Positions 6,235 through 15,670 of a stretch of 20,158 nucleotides of DNA are shown here, in pieces (within the stretch, counting starts at the first letter, position 1; each line of letters opens with the position of its first letter). The notes under the pieces are model-generated. The model did no database searches. It was not told the DNA's origin and saw nothing but the letters and a program-made list of their open reading frames with translations. The stretch covers positions 1 through 20,158 of the forward strand of contig URNC01000018.1 in the NCBI GenBank assembly GCA_900549065.1, written 5' to 3'. The stretch comes from an uncultured Collinsella sp. (lineage in GTDB: Bacteria > Actinomycetota > Coriobacteriia > Coriobacteriales > Coriobacteriaceae). The translations under genes and the position numbers were made by a program.

Positions 6235-7038
6235 GTGGAAATTTTTGAAAAGCTGCCTGATGAGATTAATCATCTGGTCAGCGAGTTCAGCTCCACCCCC
6301 GTCGTGGGCGATCTGAGCTGCGGCATCACGCAGTACTCGTTTTGGCTGATCGTCTCCACGATCGTGCTCCTGATCGTCCTGGCCGTGTTCAAGAAGAAGC
6401 AGACCCTGGTCCCCAAGGGCTTCTTCGTCAACGGTTTCGAGTACATCATCGAGTACGTCGAGAACGATATCGGCAAGGGCGTCGTGGGTGAGAACTGGAA
6501 GAAGCACTTCCCGTTCCTGTGCTCGCTTTTCCTGTTCATCCTGATCAATAACATGATCGGCCTGATCCCGGGAATGAAGCCCGGCACCGGTGCAATCGGC
6601 TCCACCGCCGCGCTCGCCATCTTCGCCTTCGTGTACTTCATCTACTACGGATGCAAGGCTCACGGCGTGATCGGCTACATCAAGAGCCTCGCTCCGCAGG
6701 GCGTGAGCTTCCCGATGAACGTGCTCGTGTGGGTCGTCGAGCTTTTCTCGACCTTCCTGCGCCTCATCACGCTCGCCGTCCGTCTGTTCTGCAACATGTT
6801 CGCAGGACACGTGGTCATGGGCTCGTTCGCCATCATGGCGAGCATGTTCATGCAGCCGCTGCTTCAGCAGGTTTCCGCGGCCCACGCCGTCGGCGCCCTG
6901 CCTTCGCTGGCCTGGCTTGCCATTCTCATCCTGATCTATGCGATCGAGCTTGTGGTCGGCGCCATCCAGGCTTACGTCTTCACGGTCCTTACCGCCGTGT
7001 ATGTCTCCGAGGCAGAGGAGGTCGCGGAGGAGGAGTAG
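6235..7038 (+). CDS. atpB: ATP synthase F0 subunit a
   Basis: Subunit a is the membrane stator that forms the two half-channels through which protons reach the c ring. The 267-aa protein has several membrane helices and the hallmark LRLITLAVRLFCNMFAGH (175-192). In this segment Arg183 corresponds to the essential Arg210 of E. coli. The C-terminal helix has G-IQAYVFT-L (242-252), matching the conserved Gln252 region. The start is GTG 6235 with AAAGG at 6224-6228, 3 bases after the atpI stop. The C-terminus ends in an acidic cluster (EAEEVAEEE). It works with atpE and atpF products as the F0 sector. Confidence 0.96.
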   Translation: MEIFEKLPDEINHLVSEFSSTPVVGDLSCGITQYSFWLIVSTIVLLIVLAVFKKKQTLVPKGFFVNGFEYIIEYVENDIGKGVVGENWKKHFPFLCSLFLFILINNMIGLIPGMKPGTGAIGSTAALAIFAFVYFIYYGCKAHGVIGYIKSLAPQGVSFPMNVLVWVVELFSTFLRLITLAVRLFCNMFAGHVVMGSFAIMASMFMQPLLQQVSAAHAVGALPSLAWLAILILIYAIELVVGAIQAYVFTVLTAVYVSEAEEVAEEE

Positions 7039-7162
7039 TCTTCCGCTCGCGCCTTAAAGGTAAGGCAATTCGTTAAACCGCCGGTGCCCGTACCCATGGA
7101 GCCCGGCAGTTATAAAAAGGTTATCCTGCGTGAAATAAGACACGCACGACAAAGGAGGAATC
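7039..7162 (+). promoter_or_regulatory. atpB-atpE intergenic leader with perfect Shine-Dalgarno for atpE
   Basis: This is the longest gap inside the atp operon (124 bases). It holds AAAGGAGGAA (7151-7160), the strongest ribosome site in the window, 4 bases before the GTG of atpE. Two small hairpins are possible (GCCTT/AAGGC near 7071-7087, and GCCGG/CCGGC further on). The c subunit is needed in about tenfold excess over subunit a, so a translation-enhancing or mRNA-stabilising role is plausible. That role is inference. Confidence 0.45.
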
Positions 7163-7357
7163 GTGGGAGTTATCGGTTACGGTCTCGGTGTTATCGGCGC
7201 TGGTCTTGCTATCGGCCTGTCTGCTCTGGGTGCTACGGGTGCTATGGCCCGTCAGCCTGAGGTCCAGGGCCGCGTGTTCACCGTCTTCATCATGGGCTCC
7301 GCTTTCGGCGAGGCTCTGGCTCTGATCGGCTTCGTTGTCGCGCTGATCGTTAAATAG
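7163..7357 (+). CDS. atpE: ATP synthase F0 subunit c (proton-type)
   Basis: Subunit c forms the rotating ring of F0 that carries protons across the membrane. At 64 aa it is short for the family (70-80). It shows two helices joined by the polar loop ARQP (29-32), the glycine-rich helix-1 pattern GAGLAIGLSALG, and the proton-carrying Glu50 in FGEALALIG. Sodium-type rings have Ser or Thr after this Glu and a Gln in helix 1; here the residues are Ala51 and Ile17, so proton coupling is inferred. GTG 7163 follows a near-perfect Shine-Dalgarno. An upstream ATG at 7096 is out of frame. Confidence 0.95.
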   Translation: MGVIGYGLGVIGAGLAIGLSALGATGAMARQPEVQGRVFTVFIMGSAFGEALALIGFVVALIVK

Positions 7358-7372
7358 CACGGAGCGTCAAGT

Positions 7373-7975
7373 ATGAATCTTTCATCCCAGAAGAGCGCGA
7401 TCGCACTCTCCGCGTCCGCGGCCGCGCTGCTCATGCCGGTTTCCGCGTTCGCCGAGGACGGCGCTGCCGGTGCGGACATCCTCATCCCTAAGATGGCGGA
7501 GTTCATCCCGGCGCTTATCGCCTTCCTGATTATCTGGATCGTGCTGGCCAAGGTCGCCCTGCCGGGCATCATGAAAACCATGGAGGAGCGCGGCAAGAAG
7601 ATCGAGGAGAGCCTCGACGAGGCCGAGAAGACCAAGCAGGAGGCCATCGCCAAGCGCGCTGAGTCCGACTCGATCGTCACTGACGCCCGTCGTCAGGCTG
7701 CCGACATCGTTCTCGAGGCCCGTAAGGACGCCGAGTCCGAGCGCGCCCGTATCATCGAGGCTGCTCACAAGGAGGCCGAGGAGATCATCGCCAAGGCCCA
7801 CACGACCGTCGAGGACGAGCGCAAGTCCATCTACGCCGGTGCCGCGAGCTCCATCGCCGACCTGTCCGTTGCCGTCGCCACCAAGATCGTGGGCGAGGCA
7901 CTCGAGGACGATGCCGAGCAGAAGAAGCTCATCGAGCGCTACATCCAGGAAGCAGGTAGCCTGAATGCCGACTAG
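7373..7975 (+). CDS. atpF: ATP synthase F0 subunit b with N-terminal signal-peptide-like segment
   Basis: Subunit b is the peripheral stalk that ties the F1 head to subunit a. The 200-aa protein has a membrane helix at about 43-62 (EFIPALIAFLIIWIVLAKVA), then a long charged coiled coil (about 66-165) rich in Glu, Lys and Ala, and a C-terminal delta-binding part. Before the usual membrane helix there is an extra segment of about 27 residues that looks like a cleavable signal peptide: Lys7, then the hydrophobic IALSASAAALLMPVS, then AFA followed by Glu28. GGAG at 7361-7364 supports ATG 7373. The frame overlaps atpH by 11 bases. Confidence 0.95.
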   Translation: MNLSSQKSAIALSASAAALLMPVSAFAEDGAAGADILIPKMAEFIPALIAFLIIWIVLAKVALPGIMKTMEERGKKIEESLDEAEKTKQEAIAKRAESDSIVTDARRQAADIVLEARKDAESERARIIEAAHKEAEEIIAKAHTTVEDERKSIYAGAASSIADLSVAVATKIVGEALEDDAEQKKLIERYIQEAGSLNAD

Positions 7976-8441
7976 CCGCTATCAGGACAAGGTGCTCGAG
8001 ACCTACGCGCGCTCCCTTTTGGAAGCCGCCAAGGCCGAGAACCATGTGTTCGAGGACCTCGAGATGATCGAGCGCTTGGCTTCTGCCAGCCCCGAGATCA
8101 TCGCCGTGCTCGACACCATGTCCAAGCGCGACCAGCTCGACCTTCTTCCCAAGGTGGCAGCTGCCTTTAAGTATGTTGCCGAGGAAGACGAGGATGTAGT
8201 GGGCGTGACCGTCACCACGGCGATCCCGCTCGACGACGAGCTGCGTCAAACCATCACTAAGAAATGCGAGCAGGACTTCGGCCGCAAGGTATTCCTTATC
8301 GAGCAGGTCGACCCGTCTATCGTGGGCGGCCTGGTGCTCGAGGCCCGCGGCGAGCGTCGTGACATTTCCGTCAAGACGCAGCTGCGCATCGCGCAGGAGA
8401 CCCTCGCAAACTCTGCTAATTCGTACGGAGGTGAAGCCTAA
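7965..8441 (+). CDS. atpH: ATP synthase F1 subunit delta
   Basis: Subunit delta joins the peripheral stalk to the top of the F1 hexamer. The 158-aa protein has the N-terminal helical domain starting YARSLLEAAKAEN and the family signature near the C-terminus, VDPSIVGGLVLEARGERRD (about 115-133). It is a little shorter than the common 175-180 aa. ATG 7965 lies inside the end of atpF (11-base overlap), which indicates translational coupling. The stop TAA shares its last A with the ATG of atpA. Confidence 0.92.
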   Translation: MPTSRYQDKVLETYARSLLEAAKAENHVFEDLEMIERLASASPEIIAVLDTMSKRDQLDLLPKVAAAFKYVAEEDEDVVGVTVTTAIPLDDELRQTITKKCEQDFGRKVFLIEQVDPSIVGGLVLEARGERRDISVKTQLRIAQETLANSANSYGGEA

Positions 8442-10039
8442 TGTCCGAAACCCTCAATGCCCAGGATATCGCCAAGAAACTGCAGGAGCAGCTCACGAGC
8501 CTCTCCGCGACGGTCGATACGCATGAGGTTTCAACGGTCGACGAGGTAGGCGACGGCATCGCGCGCGTCTCCGGCCTCAAGAGCGCCATGGCAGGCGAGC
8601 TTCTGGAGTTCAAGAGCTCCGATACCGGTGAGACCGTCTTCGGCCTTGCCCAGAACCTTGACCGTGACGAGGTCGGCGCCGTTCTGTTCGGTGCCGTCGA
8701 CTCCATCAAGGAAGGCGACGAGTGCCGCACCACTGGCCGCATTATGGATATCCCCGTGAGCCGTGCCATGCTCGGCCGCGTCGTCAATCCGCTCGGCCAA
8801 CCTATCGACGGCCTGGGTGACATTGTCGCCACGCACCGTCGCCCCATCGAGTTCAAGGCCCCCGGCGTCATCGACCGTACCCCGGTGTGCGAGCCGGTTC
8901 AGACCGGCTTGTTGGCCATCGACTCCATGGTGCCTATCGGCCGCGGTCAGCGTGAGCTGATCATCGGCGACCGTCAGACCGGTAAGACCGCCATCGCCAT
9001 CGACGCTATCCTCAATCAGCGCGGCAAGGGCATGGTCTGCATCTATGTCGCCATCGGCCAGAAGGCCTCCACGGTTGCCAACATCCGCGAGACCCTCGCT
9101 CAGCACGGTGCGCTCGACTACACCATCATCGTTTCGGCCACCGCTGCCGATTCCGCCCCTATGCAGTACATCGCGCCTATGGCCGGTGCCGCTATCGGCG
9201 AGTTCTTCATGTACAACGGCGAGGACGGTAAGCCCGCCAGCGAGACCAACCCCGGCGGCCACGTGCTCGTCATCTACGATGACCTGTCCAAGCAGGCCGT
9301 GGCCTACCGTCAGATGTCGCTGACGCTGCATCGTCCGCCCGGACGCGAGGCCTATCCTGGCGACATCTTCTACCTGCACTCTCGTCTGCTCGAGCGTGCC
9401 GTCAAGATGTCCAAGAAGAACGGCTACGGCTCCATGACGGCACTGCCGATCATCGAGACCCAGGACGGCGACGTCTCGGCCTACATTCCGACCAACGTCA
9501 TTTCCATTACCGATGGTCAGATCTACCTGCAGTCCGAGCTCTTCTTCCAGGGTCAGCGCCCGGCAGTCGACGTGGGCATTTCCGTGTCCCGCGTCGGTGG
9601 CGACGCACAGACCAAGGCCATGAAGCAGGTCGCCGGCAACCTCCGTCTGGACCTTGCTTCGTACCAGGAGCTCGCCGGCTTCACGCAGTTCGGCTCCGAC
9701 CTCGACGAGGCTACTCAGAAGCAGCTGACCCATGGTGCCCGCATGACCGAGCTCCTTAAGCAGCCGCGCTACAAGCCGTTTGAGGTTGGCGAGCAGATCG
9801 TTACGCTGTTCGCTGGCAACGAGGGCTTCCTGGATGACCTGGAGATTGCCGACGTGCTGCCTTTCCGTGCCGAGCTCATCGAGTACATGGACAATGGCTT
9901 TGGCTCGCTGCTCGACAAGGTTCGCGCCAAGAAGATCGATGATGACACCAAGGCTGAGCTCTTGCGCGTCATCGGCGACTTCAAGCAGCAGTTCATGGCC
10001 AAGCACCATTCGGATGTTTCTGGATCAGAGGAGAACTAA
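8441..10039 (+). CDS. atpA: ATP synthase F1 subunit alpha
   Basis: Alpha is the non-catalytic nucleotide-binding subunit of the F1 hexamer. The 532-aa protein has the Walker A loop GDRQTGKT (176-183) with Gln at the position typical for alpha, the Walker B segment VLVIYDDLSKQA, and the family signature around PAVDVGISVSRVGG, where the Arg reaches into the beta active site. The extreme C-terminus is slightly longer than average and ends in SGSEEN. GGAGGTGA (8427-8434) gives an excellent ribosome site, 6 bases before the ATG. The start overlaps the atpH stop by one base. Confidence 0.97.
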   Translation: MSETLNAQDIAKKLQEQLTSLSATVDTHEVSTVDEVGDGIARVSGLKSAMAGELLEFKSSDTGETVFGLAQNLDRDEVGAVLFGAVDSIKEGDECRTTGRIMDIPVSRAMLGRVVNPLGQPIDGLGDIVATHRRPIEFKAPGVIDRTPVCEPVQTGLLAIDSMVPIGRGQRELIIGDRQTGKTAIAIDAILNQRGKGMVCIYVAIGQKASTVANIRETLAQHGALDYTIIVSATAADSAPMQYIAPMAGAAIGEFFMYNGEDGKPASETNPGGHVLVIYDDLSKQAVAYRQMSLTLHRPPGREAYPGDIFYLHSRLLERAVKMSKKNGYGSMTALPIIETQDGDVSAYIPTNVISITDGQIYLQSELFFQGQRPAVDVGISVSRVGGDAQTKAMKQVAGNLRLDLASYQELAGFTQFGSDLDEATQKQLTHGARMTELLKQPRYKPFEVGEQIVTLFAGNEGFLDDLEIADVLPFRAELIEYMDNGFGSLLDKVRAKKIDDDTKAELLRVIGDFKQQFMAKHHSDVSGSEEN

Positions 10040-10044
10040 GCCCC

Positions 10045-10952
10045 ATGGCCAACCTTCGCGACATTAAGAAGCGAATCTCCTCGGTTACCACGACCAAGCA
10101 GATCACGCGCACGATGGAGATGGTCTCTACGGCCAAGATCCGTCGTGCCCTCGATCGCTCCAAGCAGGCCGAGCCCTATAAGGAGGCGCTGACCGACGTC
10201 ATGTTGACGGTCGCCGGCGACGCCTCCTGTTCGGGCACCGATCCCATGCTGCAGAAGCATGAGAGCGTCAAGCATGGCCTGATTGTCGTTATTGCCTCGG
10301 ACCGCGGCCTTGCCGGCGGTTTCAATACGACGGTGGAGCGCACGGCCGAAAAGCTCGCCGCTTCTTGGGCGAACGACGGCATCGAATGCGAGATCATCGC
10401 GTGCGGGCGTAAGCCGGCCACGTATTTCCGTGACCGCGCAAACGTTGTCATGCACTTTGAGGGCAACTCCTCTGAGCCCGATTTCAATCAGGCCCGCATG
10501 ATCTCCTCTCATATCTGCGATGCGTATCGTGCCGGTGAGCTTGACCGTGTCGAGCTTGTCTACCACCACGCCAAGAACCGCGTGGATCAGGAGCTTCGCG
10601 TCGAGCATCTGTTGCCGCTCGACCCCGAGATGATCGCTATGGCCCACGGTCCGCGTAAGAACGAGACCGACGCCCCTAAGCGCATCTCGTCCACGTTCGA
10701 GTTCGTGCCCTCTCCCGAGCATGTTCTCGGCAAGCTTGTGCCGTCTTATATCCTGACGGTCATCTACCAGGCCCTGATCGATTCGGCGGCTGCCGAGCAG
10801 GGTGCACGCCGCAAGGCCATGCACTCCGCGACGGAAAACGCCACCGCGATCATCTCGACCCTTACCCGCACGTATAGTCGCGTGCGCCAGGCTTCGATCA
10901 CGACCGAGATTAACGAGATCGTCGGCGGAGCCTCAGCATTGGAGGAACAGTA

Positions 10953-10953
<1 letters not shown>
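10045..10953 (+). CDS. atpG: ATP synthase F1 subunit gamma
   Basis: Gamma is the central rotor shaft turning inside the alpha-beta hexamer. The 302-aa protein begins with the typical coiled-coil helix NLRDIKKRISSVTTTKQIT and ends with the matching C-terminal helix holding the signature TRTYSRVRQASITTEINEIV. The middle Rossmann-like domain (SDRGLAGGFNT) is also clear. GAGGAG at 10028-10033 precedes ATG 10045. Its stop codon TAA overlaps the ATG of atpD by one base, which suggests coupled translation. Confidence 0.96.
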
Positions 10954-12407
<1,454 letters not shown>

Positions 12408-12410
12408 GTT

Positions 12411-12800
12411 ATGCGTATCCGCATCGTGTGCCCCGTGAGCTGCGCCTATGAGGGCGACGCTGCGTTTGTGTCGATTCCGTCCACGGATGGCGAGTTTGGC
12501 GTTCTGCCTGCTCACTCCAGCGAGATCTGCACGATCGACCGCGGTTACGTTCGCGTTTCCGATAAGGCCATGGGCACTGTCGACCACACGTTTGCCGTGG
12601 CCGGCGGCTATGCCCAGGTTGCGGACGATGTCGTGACCGTTCTCGCCGAGCGCGCTTGCGATTTGGCGACCGTCGATGCCGACAAGCTTAAAGCTGATAT
12701 TCAAGGTTTTGAAGAGAAGCTGGGTAATTTGTCGGAGGATGATGCACGCCGCGCCTACCTCTATAATGAAATCGCATGGTGTAAGCTCAAGCTTGCCTAA
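12411..12800 (+). CDS. atpC: ATP synthase F1 subunit epsilon
   Basis: Epsilon sits on the rotor foot and can inhibit ATP hydrolysis. The 129-aa protein has the N-terminal beta sandwich (DGEFGVLPAHS at about 26-36, then FAVAGGYAQVADDVVTVLAE at about 61-80). The C-terminal helical part, including EEKLGNLSEDDARRAYLYNEIA, resembles the two-helix inhibitory arm. The gene begins 3 bases after the atpD stop and ends 39 bases before an intrinsic terminator, closing the operon. Confidence 0.94.
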   Translation: MRIRIVCPVSCAYEGDAAFVSIPSTDGEFGVLPAHSSEICTIDRGYVRVSDKAMGTVDHTFAVAGGYAQVADDVVTVLAERACDLATVDADKLKADIQGFEEKLGNLSEDDARRAYLYNEIAWCKLKLA

Positions 12801-12839
12801 TAGTCAAACGATTTAGCGTTCGACCATTTGCGAACACAT

Positions 12840-12878
12840 CATGCCCGGGATGGCCCAGCCACCCCGGGCATGCTTTTT
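12840..12878 (+). terminator. Intrinsic terminator of the ATP synthase operon
   Basis: A 14-bp stem (12840-12853 with 12859-12872, one A:C mismatch) and a 5-base loop CCCAG are followed by CTTTTT (12873-12878). The T tract ends only two bases before the murA Shine-Dalgarno (AAAGGG, 12880-12885). Readthrough or local folding could therefore directly affect murA translation. Confidence 0.88.
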
Positions 12879-12891
12879 GAAAGGGTAGACC

Positions 12892-14175
12892 TTGGATATT
12901 ATCCGCGTTGAGGGTGGCCACGCCATCGGAGGCTCCGTGCCCGTCTCGGGTGCCAAGAACTCCGCGCTCAAACTCATGGCGGCAACGCTTCTGGCGCCGG
13001 GCAAGACGACGCTGCAGAACGTGCCCGATATTTCCGATGTTCACGTGATGGGCAAGGTGCTCAAGGGCATGGGCGCTACGATCGATGTTCTCGACGAGCA
13101 CACGCTCGAGATTGATACCTCTCAGGTCGATTCTTGGGAGGCCCCCTACGAGCTCGTTGCCAAGATGCGTGCTTCCACCGCCGTCATGGGACCCCTGCTG
13201 GGTCGCTTCCATCGCGCCAAAATTGCCATGCCGGGCGGCTGCAACCTGGGTGCCCGCAAGATCGATATGCACATTCTTGGTCTTGAGGCCCTGGGCGTTG
13301 AGTTCGATACCGCCCACGGTTACATCAACGCTAATGCGCCCCAAGGTCTGCGCGGTACCACCGTCACGCTCGAGTTCGCCAGCGTCGGTGCGACCGAGAA
13401 CCTCATCATGGCCTCTGTGCGCGCACAGGGCACCACGGTTATCGACAATGCCGCCCGCGAGCCCGAGATCGTCGATCTCGCCAACATGCTCAACGAAATG
13501 GGCGCTAAGATTGTCGGCGCCGGTACGCCTGTCGTGACCATCGAGGGCGTGGAAGAGCTCCATCCCGTTACCCATCGCGTAGTGGGCGACCGCATCGAGG
13601 CCGGTACCTTTATCGTTGCCGGTGCGTTGATGGCCGACGATCGCGGTGTCGATGTCACGGGTTTTTGCCCCATTCACTTGGGCATGGTGCTCAAGAAGAT
13701 GGAGCTCATGGGTATCGACTGCGAGCGCGTCGAGGACGGCGTCCATGTGAGGCGTGCCGAGCGCATCAAGCCGGTCGACATCCAGACGCTTCCGTTCCCC
13801 GGCTTCCCGACGGACATGCAGGCGCAGATCATGGTACTCTCCGCCCTTGCCGATGGTAGCTCCGTTATCACCGAGAACATCTTCGAGAATCGTTTTATGT
13901 TCGCATCCGAGTTGGTGCGAATGGGTGCCGATATTCGCATCGAGAGCCATCACGCCATGATTCACGGCGTCAAGGGTTTCTCGGGTGCGCAGGTTACCTC
14001 GCCCGATCTGCGCGGCGGTGCAGCTCTTGTTGTCGCTGGTCTGATTGCCGATGGCACGACCGAGGTGTCGGCCATCCATCACATCAAGCGCGGCTATGAG
14101 CGGTTTGTCGAAAAGCTGCAGGCGCTTGGCGCTCACGTCGAGCACGCCACTGTCCCCGATCCCGTCATCTACTAA
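12892..14175 (+). CDS. murA: UDP-N-acetylglucosamine 1-carboxyvinyltransferase
   Basis: MurA transfers enolpyruvate from PEP to UDP-GlcNAc, the first committed step of peptidoglycan synthesis, in the cytoplasm. The 427-aa protein has GAKNSALK (20-27) with the catalytic Lys22 and Asn23, and PGGCNLGAR (114-122) with active-site Cys117. That Cys is the residue fosfomycin attacks; it is retained, so the enzyme is not of the Cys-to-Asp resistant type. It also has the late FPTDMQAQ segment. The start is TTG 12892, with AAAGGG at 12880-12885 spaced by 6 bases; the fold begins at once (MDIIRVEGG) and no ATG fits. It lies directly behind the atp terminator, and I find no clear promoter of its own. The LCP gene follows after 12 bases. 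Confidence 0.95.
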   Translation: MDIIRVEGGHAIGGSVPVSGAKNSALKLMAATLLAPGKTTLQNVPDISDVHVMGKVLKGMGATIDVLDEHTLEIDTSQVDSWEAPYELVAKMRASTAVMGPLLGRFHRAKIAMPGGCNLGARKIDMHILGLEALGVEFDTAHGYINANAPQGLRGTTVTLEFASVGATENLIMASVRAQGTTVIDNAAREPEIVDLANMLNEMGAKIVGAGTPVVTIEGVEELHPVTHRVVGDRIEAGTFIVAGALMADDRGVDVTGFCPIHLGMVLKKMELMGIDCERVEDGVHVRRAERIKPVDIQTLPFPGFPTDMQAQIMVLSALADGSSVITENIFENRFMFASELVRMGADIRIESHHAMIHGVKGFSGAQVTSPDLRGGAALVVAGLIADGTTEVSAIHHIKRGYERFVEKLQALGAHVEHATVPDPVIY

Positions 14176-14187
14176 TGCAGGTTGCCT

Positions 14188-15417
14188 ATGTTTAAGAAAA
14201 AGCCCCTTGCGGAATCCCGAAGACCTTCGACCGGCGCGCAGGCCAAGATCTATAGCCGTGATAACGTCGCCCGCTATTCCGAGCGCGCCCGTCAGCGCCG
14301 CCGTGGCCACACGGTTCGCCGCGTCGCGCTTATTGCCGTGCTCGGTGTGCTGCTGAGCGCAACGACTGCCGCCGGCCTGTGGTTCGCCACCATTATGGGC
14401 AAGCTCGGCGATTCTAATGTCATTACCGACAATCTGCGTCGGGTTCTGGTTGACACCGATGAGGCAAAGGATCCGTTCTACGTGCTGCTTCTTGGCACCG
14501 ACGGCCGTCCGGGCGAGGATACGTATCGTGCCGACTCGATTATCCTGGCACGCATCGACCCCACGCAAAAGCAGGCGACGCTCATTTCCGTTCCGCGCGA
14601 CACCAAGGTCGAGTACAAGGGCGAGACCATGAAGATCAACGCCTGCCATACCGTTGGCGGCGCCGAGGCCATGGTCGAGGCGGTCAACGAGCTGTGCGGT
14701 GTTCAGATTTCCCACTATGCCGAGGTCAGCTTCGACGGTATGCAGGCGCTGATTGATTCGGTTGGCGGTATCGACATTAACGCAACCGATGATGTTGACG
14801 ACCCCGAGCACCTGGATATTAAGATTACCGCTGGCCAGCAGCATATGGACGGTGCCACCGCCCTTACCTATGCCCGCTGCCGCTACACCTATGCCGACGG
14901 CGATTACACGCGCATGCGCCACCAGCGTCAGGTGCTCGGCGCCCTTGCCAACCAGATTCTCAATAACTTCGATGCCACGAAGATCTTTGGCCTGGTTAAT
15001 TCGCTGTCCGATATGCTCGTAACCGATATGAGCGTTCAGGATATCGTGGCTACGGTCAACGCCATGCGCGGTATGGATGTCGACGGTATCTACTCGGCCA
15101 ATCTGCCCTCGTACGCCGATGACAGCACCATGATCGACGGTGTGAGCTACGTCTTTGTCTACGAGGACGAGCTCAAGGAAATGATGGAGCGCGTCGATGC
15201 CGGCAAGGATCCCAAGGGTCCCAACACCATGGGTCTTTCCGACGGTTCCAGCTCTACGATCGGCGACCTGAACAACAACACGTCTGACGACTACGCAAAC
15301 GGTACCGCAACCTCATCGGTCAGCTCTGACGATTCCGATGACTCAAGCGATTCGAGCGATTCGGACTACTACGAAGAGCCCACCGGCGACGGCAACGGCT
15401 ACGAGGCCAACTACTAA
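14188..15417 (+). CDS. LytR-CpsA-Psr (LCP) family cell-wall glycopolymer transferase
   Basis: LCP enzymes attach teichoic acids, capsule or other glycopolymers from lipid carriers to peptidoglycan outside the membrane. The 409-aa protein has a basic cytoplasmic start (1-44), one membrane helix (about 45-68), and the LCP domain (about 95-260). Conserved charged sites include LLGTDGR (101-107), YRADS (113-117), SVPRDT (134-139), LTYAR (226-230) and DYTRMRHQRQ (239-248). The tail (about 349-409) is a low-complexity Ser/Asp/Asn run with no predicted fold. ATG 14188 is chosen because GCAGG lies at 14177-14181; TTG 14182 is an alternative adding two residues. It forms an operon with murA. Confidence 0.92.
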   Translation: MFKKKPLAESRRPSTGAQAKIYSRDNVARYSERARQRRRGHTVRRVALIAVLGVLLSATTAAGLWFATIMGKLGDSNVITDNLRRVLVDTDEAKDPFYVLLLGTDGRPGEDTYRADSIILARIDPTQKQATLISVPRDTKVEYKGETMKINACHTVGGAEAMVEAVNELCGVQISHYAEVSFDGMQALIDSVGGIDINATDDVDDPEHLDIKITAGQQHMDGATALTYARCRYTYADGDYTRMRHQRQVLGALANQILNNFDATKIFGLVNSLSDMLVTDMSVQDIVATVNAMRGMDVDGIYSANLPSYADDSTMIDGVSYVFVYEDELKEMMERVDAGKDPKGPNTMGLSDGSSSTIGDLNNNTSDDYANGTATSSVSSDDSDDSSDSSDSDYYEEPTGDGNGYEANY

Positions 15418-15445
15418 GTTACGGCGTTTTACCAAACGCCGTAAC
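15418..15445 (+). terminator. Perfect 12-bp hairpin directly after the LCP stop codon
   Basis: GTTACGGCGTTT (15418-15429) and its exact complement (15434-15445) flank a 4-base loop TACC. The arm begins on the base after the TAA stop. No T tract follows, so it may stabilise the mRNA 3' end or assist the terminator at 15488-15529 rather than act alone. Confidence 0.5.
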
Positions 15446-15487
15446 GGCTCGACGCTGCGCGCCGCCCAAGGCGACAATTTGTCATTC

Positions 15488-15529
15488 AAAAGGCAGGGCA
15501 TGACCAGAAGGTCAATGCCCTGCCTTTTT
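15488..15529. terminator. Intrinsic terminator (bidirectional) after the LCP gene
   Basis: A 14-bp outer stem (15488-15501 with 15515-15528) is continued by a 4-bp inner stem (GACC/GGTC) with a one-base bulge and an AGAA loop. The top strand ends in TTTTTC and the bottom strand in TTTTGAAT, so it can work both ways between the convergent LCP and pepT genes. Confidence 0.88.
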
Positions 15530-15606
15530 CATGCCAACTTGTTCGCCTTGGACGTCGCTCGCTGACGTTGGCTCAACCTGCGGTGCTGACTACTCCCCTT
15601 GCACCA

Positions 15607-15646
15607 AAAACCGCCCCGTTCTCGGTTTTGAGGACGGGGCGGTTTT
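15607..15646. terminator. Intrinsic terminator of pepT
   Basis: A perfect 13-bp stem, AAAACCGCCCCGT (15607-15619) with 15634-15646, is extended inward by a G:T and three further pairs. Read on the minus strand it ends GGTTTTTGG, 25 bases after the pepT stop codon. On the plus strand it also ends in TTTT. Confidence 0.88.
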
Positions 15647-15670
15647 GCTTACCTGGATTGTTCGAGTTCC

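Noticed and set aside
7163..7357. Sodium-type ATP synthase
   Set aside because: Glu50 is followed by Ala, not Ser or Thr, and the helix-1 Gln ligand is replaced by Ile17, so a sodium site is not supported.
8531..10009. A 492-codon open frame on the minus strand, antisense to atpA
   Set aside because: Shadow of atpA with biased composition and no family match by eye.
12787..14922. A 711-codon open frame on the minus strand, antisense to murA and the LCP gene
   Set aside because: Same antisense artefact of GC-rich coding sequence; murA is unmistakable on the other strand.
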